This document shows positions 6,731-15,315 of a stretch of 35,461 bases of DNA, one piece after another; position 1 is the stretch's first letter; every line of letters starts with the position of its first letter. The translations under genes were made by a program, and so were the position numbers. The notes under the pieces were generated by a model, which was given only the letters and a program-made list of their open reading frames with translations, searched no databases and was not told the DNA's origin. The DNA comes from Catenulispora rubra (GTDB taxonomy: Bacteria; Actinomycetota; Actinomycetes; Streptomycetales; Catenulisporaceae), in assembly GCF_015356825.1 (NCBI RefSeq), contig NZ_JAACYW010000098.1, forward strand, positions 1 through 35,461. Reading direction: 5' to 3'.

Positions 6731-7669
6731 ATGACCGAACGCGCGACTCTGCGGCACCGTAGGATCGGGGCCGCCCTGCGGGCGCACCGGGTCAACGCCG
6801 GACTCACCCTGGAGCGGGTGGCCCACCGGCTCACCCCGGCCGACGCCATGTCGGCGGCGAAGATCTCCCGCATCGAGAACGGGCAGTACGCCGTCAACCC
6901 GCACGACGTGCGGGCCCTGTGCCGCGTCTACGACCTGGACCCCTCGACCACCGACGAGCTGGTCGAGCAGGCCTCGCAGGCGCTGCGCCGCACCTGGTGG
7001 CAGGAGGGCGAGGCCGGGTCCCTGCCGGCCCCGTTCCAGCGCTACCTGGAGTACGAGGACACGTGCGTGGCCCTCGACGTGTTCGCGCCGGTGTTCGTGC
7101 CGGACATCCTGCAGACCGCCGCCTATACCAGGATGCTGATAGCGGGGCTCTGGCCCGACAAGAACCCCGGCGAGCGCCAGGCGCTGGCCTCGGTGCTGAC
7201 CCGGCGCCAGACCCGGCTCGCGGTCGAGGCCGGGCCGCGGGTGCAGGTGGTGCTGGACGCGCACGCGGTGCTGCGCAGCTGGGGCGACCGGTCGGTCGCG
7301 GTCAGACAGGCCGCGTACCTGCTGGAGGTCTCGCGGCATCCGCGGACCGAGGTGCGGGTGATCCCGGACGGCCGGGTGTATCCGGGTGCGCACACCGGGT
7401 TCACGCTGATGACGCTCGGCTCGGGGGAGAAGCAGGCCCGGTCGTCCCGGCAGGTCAAGCAGGTCCCCAAACAGGGCGCGCCGGCCACCAAGCCGGCCGA
7501 GCACGTGGGGTTCGTCGGGGGCGTCGTCGGCTGGTGCCTGGTCGACGGCGGCGACGAGATAGACCGGTACACGCTCACATTCGAACAGCAGCGCGCCGCC
7601 GCGCTCGGCCCCGAGGAGACCCGTAGATGGCTGCGGCTGGCGATCAAGAGCATGGGCGGGGTGGGATGA
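6731..7669 (+). CDS. HTH regulator with DUF5753 domain
   Basis: A 312-residue regulator of the XRE/DUF5753 type that is very abundant in Streptomyces and its relatives. Residues 11-70 form the helix-turn-helix (IGAALRAHRVNAGLTLERVA ... AKISRIENGQYAVNPHDVRAL). The rest is the DUF5753 region, recognised from the E-x-x-C-V-A-L-DVFAPVFVPDILQT-AAYTRML stretch and the later HPRTEVRVIPDGRVYPG. I place the start at ATG 6731 because GGGGG lies about 14 bases before it; a GTG at 6701 is also in frame. The last bases overlap the next gene by ATGA, so the two should be translated together. A condensation-like biosynthetic gene coupled to it suggests a cluster-situated regulator. Confidence 0.85.
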   Translation: MTERATLRHRRIGAALRAHRVNAGLTLERVAHRLTPADAMSAAKISRIENGQYAVNPHDVRALCRVYDLDPSTTDELVEQASQALRRTWWQEGEAGSLPAPFQRYLEYEDTCVALDVFAPVFVPDILQTAAYTRMLIAGLWPDKNPGERQALASVLTRRQTRLAVEAGPRVQVVLDAHAVLRSWGDRSVAVRQAAYLLEVSRHPRTEVRVIPDGRVYPGAHTGFTLMTLGSGEKQARSSRQVKQVPKQGAPATKPAEHVGFVGGVVGWCLVDGGDEIDRYTLTFEQQRAAALGPEETRRWLRLAIKSMGGVG

Positions 7670-9123
7670 CCACGGTCCCGCTGTCCTCGGAGCTGCCATC
7701 GGAGGTGTCGGACTCTCTGGCGTCCCTCATCGCCGCGAGTCAGACCATTGACGTGCCGTTCTCCGGCGACGACGCCGGCAGCGGCGGCCTGAACTGGGGC
7801 CAGCAGCACATCTTCGGCGCGATCCGGAACCTCGGCTCGTCGATGAACATGTGCGCGCTGCGCGAGCTGCCGCCGACGGCCGCCGTCGAGGACTTCGCCG
7901 ACGAGCTCTGCTTCTACCTGAACCGCTTCCAGGCCATGCGGACCCTGCTGCGCTTCGAGCCCGGCTGCCCCCCGACCCAGGTGGTCCACGCCTCCGGCAC
8001 GGCCCCGTTGCACATCCTCGACATCGACCCCGCCACCGACCTCGACGCGGTCCTGACGGCGCTTGTCGCAGAGCACGAACAACGCAACTTCGACGACGAG
8101 CACGAGTACCCGATCCGCATGGTCCTGATACGCCGCGCCGGCGTCCTGACGCACCTGCTGACCGTCCTGAACCACTTCGCGACCGACGGCGCGGGCGCCT
8201 TCGCGATGTACGAGGACTTCCTCCACCGCGACCCGGTCACCGGCCAGGCCCGCGGCCCGGTGCCGACCCACCCGCTGGACCTGACCGTCCAGCAGGCCAC
8301 GCCCGCCGGACGGAGGCAGAGTGACGCCTCGCTGCGCTACTGGGAGCGCCAACTGGCCGCGCTGCCGAGAAGACGACCGACCGCGGCGGTGCCCGAGACG
8401 GGATCCCGCTACCGCAGGGCGACGCTGCGGTCGGTTCCCCTCCTGCTCGGGGCGACGCGCATCGCGCACCGCCTGGACTGCGACGTCTCCGCGGTGCTCC
8501 TCGGCCTGTTCGCGACGGCGCTGGCCCGCCTGACCGGCGAGCAGCCGACCGCCGCCCAGATGCTGGTGAGCAACCGCTTCCGCCCCGGCATGGCCGACAT
8601 CGTCGGGAACGTCAGCCAGAGCGGCCTGTTCGTGGTCGACGTCGCGGACACCACCGTCGACGAGGTGATCGAGCGCGCGCAGCGTGCAGTGACGCGGACC
8701 TACAAGTACGCCTACTTCGACCTGGAGCAGTGGAAGACACTGCTGGCCGAGGTCGAACGCGAGCGTGGTGAGGAGCTGGCACTGTGCTACTACAACGACC
8801 GGCCCTCCCAGCGCAGCGGCACCGCACCAGGATCGGAACCGAGCATCCAGGCGCTGACGGCGGCCGCCGCAGCGCAGGCACCGGTGGTGTGGAGCGCGCT
8901 GCCGTTCTTCAACGAGCGCCTGATGGTCACCATCGACAACGTGCCCGATGACAACGACGCGGTCACGGTCCTGGTGTCGGCGGACACCTGGCACGTGACG
9001 AGTCAGGATATGGAGAAGCTGGCCCGGACGATGGAGTCGCTGGCTGTCGCAGCAGCCTGCGACCCGGCGACGGCGACCGGGGTCGGCGCGGTTGCCGCGG
9101 CGGAGGCGGAACCGGTGGGGTGA
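7666..9123 (+). CDS. Free-standing condensation-domain-like protein (copy 1)
   Basis: A 485-residue member of the NRPS condensation/acyltransferase superfamily that stands alone with no adenylation or carrier domain. The catalytic motif is NHFATDG (His170, Asp174). Other landmarks are LNWGQQHIF near residue 43, LRYWERQL, SNRFRPGMADIVG and ERGEELALCYYNDR. In NRPSs the His promotes amide or ester bond formation between two carrier-bound acyl groups; free-standing members can act as acyltransferases on small acceptors. It is coupled by ATGA to the DUF5753 regulator. It is clearly paralogous to the copy at 11187-12554 (shared SNRFRP, ERGEEL, FNDR or YNDR) and more distantly to 9805-11106, which ties this region to the cluster on the right. 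Its tail is Ala-rich. Confidence 0.85.
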   Translation: MTTVPLSSELPSEVSDSLASLIAASQTIDVPFSGDDAGSGGLNWGQQHIFGAIRNLGSSMNMCALRELPPTAAVEDFADELCFYLNRFQAMRTLLRFEPGCPPTQVVHASGTAPLHILDIDPATDLDAVLTALVAEHEQRNFDDEHEYPIRMVLIRRAGVLTHLLTVLNHFATDGAGAFAMYEDFLHRDPVTGQARGPVPTHPLDLTVQQATPAGRRQSDASLRYWERQLAALPRRRPTAAVPETGSRYRRATLRSVPLLLGATRIAHRLDCDVSAVLLGLFATALARLTGEQPTAAQMLVSNRFRPGMADIVGNVSQSGLFVVDVADTTVDEVIERAQRAVTRTYKYAYFDLEQWKTLLAEVERERGEELALCYYNDRPSQRSGTAPGSEPSIQALTAAAAAQAPVVWSALPFFNERLMVTIDNVPDDNDAVTVLVSADTWHVTSQDMEKLARTMESLAVAAACDPATATGVGAVAAAEAEPVG

Positions 9124-9213
9124 GGGCGCGCGCGCGGGCGGCGGCTGAGGGCGGCCTAAAAAGCTTCTAAAACCCACAAACCAACCGCACCCACCCGACA
9201 CCAGCACCCACAC

Positions 9214-9585
9214 ATGAGCACCACCGACCACACGCTGGCGGAGCACTGGAACGGGACCAAGTGGTCGGCCTCGCCGACCCCGGACGGGACCTCCGGCAGC
9301 CGGCTCGCCGCCGTCGCGGCCGTGTCGCCGACGAACGCCTGGGCGGCCGGCTACTCCACGACCGGCGGCGGGGAGCAGATCCTGCCGTTGTTCGAGCACT
9401 GGAACGGCAGCGCCTGGAGCATCGTGCCCGGCGCGAACGAGGACCCGCAGGGGGACAACTCCAACACGCTGTTCTCGGTCGTGGCCACCGGGCCGGGAAG
9501 CCTTACGGCGGTTGGTGCCTGGAGCAGCCTGCAGCAGGGCAACCCCGGGTCGCGCACGCTCGCCGTCACGACGACGCACGGCTGA
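9214..9585 (+). pseudogene. Beta-propeller-type repeat fragment
   Basis: An open stretch of 123 residues with the repeating pattern EHWNGTKWSASPTP and FEHWNGSAWSIVPG, spaced by LAAVAAVSPTNAWAAGY. This pattern belongs to secreted beta-propeller-like proteins of actinomycetes, which are usually several hundred residues long with a signal peptide. Only about two and a half blades are present, with no signal peptide, no clear ribosome-binding site, and an AT-containing gap before it. I read it as the C-terminal remnant of a larger gene. Transcription or function is not indicated. An intact gene should be found elsewhere if this is a relic of a local rearrangement. Confidence 0.6.
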
Positions 9586-9602
9586 GCCGCAGGGGAATCG
9601 CA

Positions 9603-9653
9603 GCACAGCGACCTGTGAAGCACAGCGCTCTGTGAAGCACAGCGACCCGTGAA
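9603..9653. repeat. Three 17-bp tandem repeats downstream of the propeller remnant
   Basis: Copies at 9603-9619, 9620-9636 and 9637-9653 of GCACAGCGACCTGTGAA, with one or two changes in copies two and three. They lie in the 219-base non-coding gap between the propeller remnant and the end of the leftward operon (9586-9804), which holds nothing else that I can recognise. Confidence 0.85.
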
Positions 9654-9804
9654 AGGGTCTCGCCAGCAAAGCTGATCCGGTCACCACCCGAACTTGATCC
9701 GAGGGAGGGCCACCACCAAAAGAACCGACCGCAGCGTCGCCCAAGCCGGGTGCGGGTTCCGGCTCAGGCATCGCCGCGGTCGGTCGTCTCTGGTGACTCT
9801 CCCC

Positions 9805-11106
9805 TCACCCCATCGCCGGCAGCCCGGCGACCTCCAGCAGCGTCTTCTGGAACACGTCGAGGATCGCCGCCAGCGTCGGCTGGTCGACGTCAGGCCGGTT
9901 GCAGCGCACGGCCACGTCGATGCGTTCGAGACCGCTGACGATGAAGTAGAAGCCCGGGCCGAACGAGCGTGCCGGGGGTGCGAACTCCACCATGTGAGGC
10001 TCCTGCTCCACCGCCGGGGCGAAGCCGGGTGGGGCGAGGATCACATTGGTGCTGAAGCCCTTGTCGACCGGCGGGTCGGTCTTCTCGAAGTACTCCTCGC
10101 GGACGTCGACCACGTAGTCGGGGTCGCAGATGCTGTTCTTGAAGGCGTTCAGGGCCTTGCCGTTGACCTTGGCCGCCAGCTCCGCGAACGGCTCGGTGCC
10201 GTCGAAGTCCAGCAGCATCGGCGCCCACTGCGTCAGCGACGTCACCACGCCGGCCATGCTCGGGTCGAAGCGGTTGGCCGACATCGCCATCAGCAGCAGT
10301 GCCGACCGGCCCAGGACCGTGCGCACCGCGTGGTAGTACGCCGCCAGCACGACCGAGGCCATGCTCACGTCCAGCTTCTCCGCGCCGGCGTGCGCCAGCT
10401 CCAGCGGGATGCCGGTCTGCAGTACGGCGCCGAGCATCTCGGCGTTGGCAACTGCGGCCTCCGGTAGGCGCGGGGCCGCCTCCAGCGTGCGGCGCCAGTA
10501 GCGCTGCGCGGCGCGCAGCCGGAACGCGCCCGCGCCCTGCTGGTCCAGAGCCATCGCGATGGGCTGGCCGGCCGGCGGGTCCAGCGGTTCGCCGGCGAGC
10601 AGGGCGTGGAAGTCGTCCTGCATGATCAGGGCTGCCGCGCCGTCGGCGGCGATGTGGTGCACCACCAGCAGCACCTTCGTCGGCACACCGTCCGCGGTGA
10701 TGACCCACGCACGCCACGGGATCCCGTGGTAGATGTCGAGCGCTTCCTGGTACTTGCTCGCCAGGAGCGCCGGCAGCTCCTCGACGTCGGCCACGCCGCG
10801 GTCCACGCGCGCCAGGACCTCCGCGGCGTCCTGGGCGCCGATGAACTGGCGCGCGGAGCCGTCGGCCTCGAACAGGTAGTTCGTGCGCAGCGACTCGTGC
10901 CGTTCGGCCAGTGCCCCGAGCGCCTGCCAGACGTCCTCCACCGTGCACGGCGTGCGGACGTCCCACACCACCGGCTGCAGGTTGGCCTCCCACAGCCGGT
11001 CGGCGGGGACGAGCTCCACATCGCGGTGCACGGACAGCTGGCCGATCGTCATCGGGTATGTCGTCGGACTCACTGTCGGGTTCGCCGTCAGACTCGTCGT
11101 CTCCAT
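9805..11106 (-). CDS. Free-standing condensation-domain-like protein (copy 2)
   Basis: A 433-residue condensation-superfamily protein with the canonical motif HHIAADG (His150, His151, Asp155) and no other NRPS domain. Typical landmarks include LAERHESLRTNY near residue 67, AQRYWRRTLEAAP, and SANRFDPSMAGVV, the last shared with the two paralogues. I start it at ATG 11106, preceded by AAGGAG seven bases upstream; an upstream extension to 11190 would lack a site. It is the last gene of the leftward operon, 80 bases after copy 3. The intact motif suggests that it is the most likely of the three to catalyse amide or ester formation; what it joins is unknown. Confidence 0.85.
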   Translation of the reverse strand: METTSLTANPTVSPTTYPMTIGQLSVHRDVELVPADRLWEANLQPVVWDVRTPCTVEDVWQALGALAERHESLRTNYLFEADGSARQFIGAQDAAEVLARVDRGVADVEELPALLASKYQEALDIYHGIPWRAWVITADGVPTKVLLVVHHIAADGAAALIMQDDFHALLAGEPLDPPAGQPIAMALDQQGAGAFRLRAAQRYWRRTLEAAPRLPEAAVANAEMLGAVLQTGIPLELAHAGAEKLDVSMASVVLAAYYHAVRTVLGRSALLLMAMSANRFDPSMAGVVTSLTQWAPMLLDFDGTEPFAELAAKVNGKALNAFKNSICDPDYVVDVREEYFEKTDPPVDKGFSTNVILAPPGFAPAVEQEPHMVEFAPPARSFGPGFYFIVSGLERIDVAVRCNRPDVDQPTLAAILDVFQKTLLEVAGLPAMG

Positions 11107-11186
11107 CACCGGACTCCTTACTCGTGCTTGAGGGCTGATTCGTGCTCCTGAGGGAGGGAGCCGCCGAAACAGGCGCCGGGCCGGAC

Positions 11187-12554
11187 TCACGCCCCGGTCG
11201 GGTATCCCGGGTCGAACGCGGCGGCCAGCAGGACCTCCTCCATTGAGCGCAGGACCGTCACCTGCTCACCCGGCGTCAGCGCCTGCGTGTCCGCGCGCAG
11301 CGTCACGTTCAGCGTGTCCGGGCTGCCGTTGACGTCCAGGTACGCCTTGACGTCCGGCGAGTTCGACCGGATCCCCCAGGTCATGCGGGACAGCGGCACC
11401 GCGTCCCAGATCTGCTCGGCGTCCGCCACCGCTTCGGGCTCGGCCACCGGCTGCGCCAGCGTTTTGCGACGGTCGTTGAAGTAGAGCATCAGGTCCAGCT
11501 CTTCGCCGCGCTCCTTCTCGATCTGCAGGCGGAGCTCCACCAGCCGCCGCGGGTCGTAGTACGCGTTCTTGCCGGTGGCGATCTGCGCGTGCCAGGCGCG
11601 CACCACCGCCTCGTCGAAGGTGCAGCCGCGGACGTCGAACACGCACAGCCCCGGCTGCGCCACCGCGCTGACCGAGGCCGCGAAGTCCGGCCGGAACCGG
11701 TTGCTCACCACCATCCGGATCGCGCTCGGCCCGGCCTTGGTGACCCGCTCCAGCGCCACCGCATAGGCGGCCAGCAGCACCGGCCCGCTGTGCAGACCGG
11801 TGCGCGCGCTGATCGCGCCGATCGCCAGGAACGCCGCGCGCGAGTCGTACGTGCAGTCCCACCATCGCGGGTCGCTGCCCTTGTAGGGCCCGTTGAACCG
11901 GCGCGCCGGAATCTCCCGCAGCCACCGCTCCCAGTACCGCAGCGAGGCCTGGCACTGCCGCTCGGCCGCCGACTCGCGCTGCTTGCGCACCAGGTCCCGG
12001 GGCTGGATGCCGGCCCGCGGGGCCAGCTCGGCGCCGGTCTCGCGGTCCAGGTTCGCCAGGTCCCCGACCAGCGCGTCGAAACCGTAGGCATCGATCACCA
12101 TGTGTGGATACATCGCCACGAAGTGGTCCGGCACGCCGTCCTTCTGGACCACGGCCATCCGCACCGGCCAGTCGTTGGCGATGTCGAAGGGCTCGAACTC
12201 GTACCGCACCCGGATCGCCTCGGCGACCTCGGCCGGATCCTCGCCGTCCGCGACGTCGACGATCTCGATCCCGACCTCGCCGGATTCGGAGAGCACCTGC
12301 CGGGGCGAGCCGTCGGGCTCGGTCCGGATCCGGGTCCGCAGCGACTCGTGCCGCTTCATGATGAACGCCAGCAGATGCCTGAGGTGGTCGAGCGTCGTGC
12401 CCTCCTCCAGCCGCATCGCCCCGCCGACCAGGAACACCCCGTCGAAGCCGGTCATCATGCGCCAGACGGTCCACTGGCCCCAGGTCAGCTCCTCGGTCCC
12501 GGAGCCCTCGCCGTGGAACGGCACCATGATCGTGTGCTGTCGCATGGCCGTCAC
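11187..12554 (-). CDS. Free-standing condensation-domain-like protein (copy 3)
   Basis: A 455-residue condensation-superfamily protein. The active-site region reads PHMVIDAYG (His151, Asp155): the key His and Asp remain, but the Gly after Asp is Ala. It has LRYWERWLREIP, SNRFRPDFAASV and ERGEELDLMLYFNDRR, making it a close paralogue of copy 1. The start at GTG 12554 overlaps the preceding gene by GTGA; an ATG at 12545 is also possible, and neither has a strong ribosome-binding site. It probably works in the same assembly process as the two other copies, perhaps with a different acceptor. Confidence 0.85.
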   Translation of the reverse strand: MTAMRQHTIMVPFHGEGSGTEELTWGQWTVWRMMTGFDGVFLVGGAMRLEEGTTLDHLRHLLAFIMKRHESLRTRIRTEPDGSPRQVLSESGEVGIEIVDVADGEDPAEVAEAIRVRYEFEPFDIANDWPVRMAVVQKDGVPDHFVAMYPHMVIDAYGFDALVGDLANLDRETGAELAPRAGIQPRDLVRKQRESAAERQCQASLRYWERWLREIPARRFNGPYKGSDPRWWDCTYDSRAAFLAIGAISARTGLHSGPVLLAAYAVALERVTKAGPSAIRMVVSNRFRPDFAASVSAVAQPGLCVFDVRGCTFDEAVVRAWHAQIATGKNAYYDPRRLVELRLQIEKERGEELDLMLYFNDRRKTLAQPVAEPEAVADAEQIWDAVPLSRMTWGIRSNSPDVKAYLDVNGSPDTLNVTLRADTQALTPGEQVTVLRSMEEVLLAAAFDPGYPTGA

Positions 12555-13576
12555 CGACCGCGCTCGGCCGGAGCGCCGTCCCGGCCCGCGAGCCGCGCGG
12601 CGAACCAGTCGATGGTCGCGGTCAGCCCCTTGTCCAGGTCCACGACCGGCGCCCAGCCCAGCGCCGACACCGCCAGTGTGATGTCCGGCCGCCGCAGGTC
12701 CGGGTCGTCGCCCGGGCGCGGCACGAACACCGTCGCCGCGCCCGACCCGCACAGCTCCCGCACCCGGTCGGCCAGCTCCAGGATGGTCAGCTCGGCCGGG
12801 TTGCCGATGTTCACCGGCCCCGGATGCCCGGCGCGCGCCGCGGCCAGGATCCCGGCGACGGTGTCGTCCACGTAGCACAGCGACCTGGTCTGCAGACCGT
12901 CCCCGGCGACCGTGATCTCCCGTCCGGCCAGGGCCTGGCTGACGAACGTCGGCACCGCGCGGCCGTCCAGCGGCCGCATGCGCGGTCCGTAGGTGTTGAA
13001 CAGCCGCACGATCGTCGTGTCGAACCCCAGGTGCGCGCGGTGCGTCGCGGTCATCGCCTCGGCGAACCGCTTCGCCTCGTCGTACTGGCTGCGCGGCCCG
13101 ATCGGGTTGACGTTGCCCCAGTAGGACTCGACCTGCGGATGCACCAGCGGGTCGCCGTAGACCTCGGACGTGGACGCCAGCAGGAAGCGCGCGCCCTTGC
13201 GGCCGGCGAGCTCCAGCGCGTGCAGGGTGCCGTGCGAGCCGGCCTTCAGCGTGGCCAGCGGATGGCGCGCGTAGTCGTGCGGCGAGGCCGGGGAGGCGAG
13301 GTGGAAGACCGCGTCCACCGGACCCTCGACGTCGAAGGGCTCTGTGACGTCGTGCTCGACCAGCTCGAACCCGGGGTCGCCGGCGAGGTGCGCGACGTTG
13401 TCCGCCGAACCGGTGAGGAAGTTGTCGACGCACACCACGGCCGCGCCGGAGTCGCGCAACCGGTCGCACAGGTGGGATCCGACGAAGCCGGCCCCGCCGG
13501 TCACCACTGCCCGGTGGATCTCACGTGCTGTGCCGTCGGTCCGGTGCTCCCCGGCCTGGCTCTCCCCCACGGTCAC
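12551..13576 (-). CDS. NAD-dependent sugar epimerase/decarboxylase, UDP-xylose synthase-like
   Basis: A 341-residue extended SDR. It has TGGAGFVGSH at residues 26-35 for NAD binding, STSEVYGDP, and the YDEAK catalytic Tyr-Lys pair. The run HLASPASPHDY, the HPQVESYWGNVNP segment, LFNTYGPRM, and GDGLQTRSLCYV are hallmarks of UDP-glucuronate decarboxylases (UXS), which convert UDP-glucuronate to UDP-xylose. Together with the glycosyltransferase of this operon it suggests a pentose donor, although related 4,6-modifying epimerases share many of these motifs. The GTG start at 13576 overlaps the ABC ATPase stop by GTGA; GTG 13570 is an alternative. Confidence 0.85.
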   Translation of the reverse strand: MTVGESQAGEHRTDGTAREIHRAVVTGGAGFVGSHLCDRLRDSGAAVVCVDNFLTGSADNVAHLAGDPGFELVEHDVTEPFDVEGPVDAVFHLASPASPHDYARHPLATLKAGSHGTLHALELAGRKGARFLLASTSEVYGDPLVHPQVESYWGNVNPIGPRSQYDEAKRFAEAMTATHRAHLGFDTTIVRLFNTYGPRMRPLDGRAVPTFVSQALAGREITVAGDGLQTRSLCYVDDTVAGILAAARAGHPGPVNIGNPAELTILELADRVRELCGSGAATVFVPRPGDDPDLRRPDITLAVSALGWAPVVDLDKGLTATIDWFAARLAGRDGAPAERGR

Positions 13577-14538
13577 GACTCCCGCAGCGAGCGGCCGGTC
13601 TTGGTCAGGAACACGTCGTCCAGCGTGGGCCGGTGCACCTCGATCGTGGCCGTGGCGATCCCGGCGTCCTCCAGCGTCCGCATCACCAGCGGCACCGCGG
13701 TCTCGCCGGCCTCGACCGCCAGCCGCAGCCGGCCGCCGTCCCGGATCTCGACCGCGCTCAGGTAGTCCTGGCCGGTCAGCACTTCCGACGCCTTCTCGGC
13801 GAAGTCCTCGCCGACGCCGACCGTGACGATGTCGCCGGAGATCTCGCGCTTGAGCGCGTCCGGCGTGCCCTCGGCCACGATGGTGCCGCCGTCGATGATC
13901 GCGACGCGGTCGCAGAGCTGGTCGGCCTCTTCCAGGTAGTGCGTGGTGAGGAAGACCGTCATGCCCTCCGAGCGGAGGCGCCGCACCTCGTCCCACATGT
14001 GTGCGCGGCTCTGCGGGTCCAGGCCGCTGGTCGGCTCGTCGAGGAAGACGATCTTCGGCTCGTGGATGATGCCCATCGCGATGTCCACGCGCCGGCGCTG
14101 ACCGCCGGAGTAGGTCTTGCACTGCCGGTCGGCGTACTCGGTCAGGTCGAACGCGGCCAGCGCGGTGACCGCCCGACGCTGCGCCTCGGCCTTGCTGATG
14201 CCGTGCATCCGGGCCTGCAGGACGAGCTCCTCGCGCGCCGTGGCGTCGTCGTAGGTGGCGCCGCCCTGCGAGATGTAGCCGATGGCCTCGCGGACCCGGG
14301 CCTGCTGGGTGCGCAGGTCCGCGCCGGCGATCGTGGCGTCGCCGGCGTCCGGGACGATCAGCGTGGCCAGCATCCGCAGCGTGGTGGTCTTCCCGGCGCC
14401 GTTCGGGCCGAGGAAGCCGAAGATCTCGCCCTCGGCGACGTCCAGGTCGACCCCGACCACCGCGTCCACCTTGGTGGTCTTGCGCTTGGAGCGGGTCTCG
14501 AAGCTCTTGGCCAGACCCTTGATCTCGATGATGCCCAT
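13573..14538 (-). CDS. ABC exporter ATPase, DrrA-like
   Basis: A 321-residue ATP-binding subunit with Walker A GPNGAGKT at residues 44-51, signature YSGGQRRRVDIAMG, Walker B IVFLDEPTSGLDP and the His switch LTTHYLEEADQL. The C-terminal 80 residues carry the extra regulatory domain typical of the DrrA/daunorubicin-resistance group (RPTLDDVFLTKTGR at the end). It pairs with the permease just upstream in the same operon to export the product or to provide self-resistance; substrate unknown. GGGGAG stands before the ATG. Confidence 0.92.
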   Translation of the reverse strand: MGIIEIKGLAKSFETRSKRKTTKVDAVVGVDLDVAEGEIFGFLGPNGAGKTTTLRMLATLIVPDAGDATIAGADLRTQQARVREAIGYISQGGATYDDATAREELVLQARMHGISKAEAQRRAVTALAAFDLTEYADRQCKTYSGGQRRRVDIAMGIIHEPKIVFLDEPTSGLDPQSRAHMWDEVRRLRSEGMTVFLTTHYLEEADQLCDRVAIIDGGTIVAEGTPDALKREISGDIVTVGVGEDFAEKASEVLTGQDYLSAVEIRDGGRLRLAVEAGETAVPLVMRTLEDAGIATATIEVHRPTLDDVFLTKTGRSLRES

Positions 14539-14550
14539 CTTCTTCTCCCC

Positions 14551-15315
14551 TTACCGGACCGACTTGGCGAACTTGCGGCCCGACCAGGCGATGACGACGA
14601 TCGCGAGCGCGCCGAGCATGGCGAAGCTCTTCCACACCGCCGAGTGGTCCGGGTTGCCGGTGAACAGCTCGCGCATCCCGGTGACGGCCCAGTTGAACGG
14701 GTTGCCGTTGGCGGTGTCGCGCAGCCACAGCGGCGCCAGCGCGATCGGCAGCAGCGTGCCGGACAGCAGCATCAGCGGCTGCGCCACGTTGTTGATCAGC
14801 TGGCCGAGCACCGCCGGCTTCTTGATCTTCATCGCGATGCCGTAGGAGAACGAGGCGCTGGTCAGGTTGATCAGGGCCAGGATGCCGTAGCCGATCAGCA
14901 GGTTCGGGATCCCGACGGTCAGCCCGAACAGCAGCGAGAGCACGATGATGATGGCGGCCTGGACCACCAGCACCACCACGTCGCGGAAGGCCCGGCCCAG
15001 CAGCAGCGCCAGCCGGCTCACCGGGGTCACCCGGGCCCGCTCGACGATGCCCGCGGCCAGTTCCTGCAGCAGGTCGAAGCCCGCGTACAGGCCGCCGGCC
15101 AGCGCCAGGGCGACCAGCATGCCGGGCACGTAGATGCGGTAGGCCTCGGCCTGGGAGTGCGCGCCCATCGTCGCCAGCGCCGGCTTCAGCAGCGGCGCGA
15201 ACAGCAGCAGGTACACGACCGGCTGGGCCACGCCGAGCACCACCCACATCGGCGAGCGCAGCATCAACTGGAGATTGCGTTGGAAGATCAACCAGGTGTC
15301 ACGCAGGAGTTTCAA
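14551..15315 (-). CDS. ABC-2 type permease, DrrB-like
   Basis: A 254-residue membrane protein with six predicted helices, beginning LLRDTWLIFQRNLQLMLRSP, the amphipathic opening of DrrB-type permeases, and containing the ABC-2 pattern RARVTPVSRLALLLGRAFRD. It forms the exporter with the ATPase 12 bases downstream. The best start is TTG at 15315, preceded by GAGAGGG with six bases spacing; no ATG lies nearby. This start overlaps the glycosyltransferase end by 17 bases, so translation is coupled. Confidence 0.88.
   Translation of the reverse strand: MKLLRDTWLIFQRNLQLMLRSPMWVVLGVAQPVVYLLLFAPLLKPALATMGAHSQAEAYRIYVPGMLVALALAGGLYAGFDLLQELAAGIVERARVTPVSRLALLLGRAFRDVVVLVVQAAIIIVLSLLFGLTVGIPNLLIGYGILALINLTSASFSYGIAMKIKKPAVLGQLINNVAQPLMLLSGTLLPIALAPLWLRDTANGNPFNWAVTGMRELFTGNPDHSAVWKSFAMLGALAIVVIAWSGRKFAKSVR

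Noticed and set aside
7123..9771. An 882-codon minus-strand open frame across the condensation-like gene
   Set aside because: Low-complexity Arg/Gly/Ala-rich product; the plus strand has recognisable regulator and condensation motifs with coupled starts.
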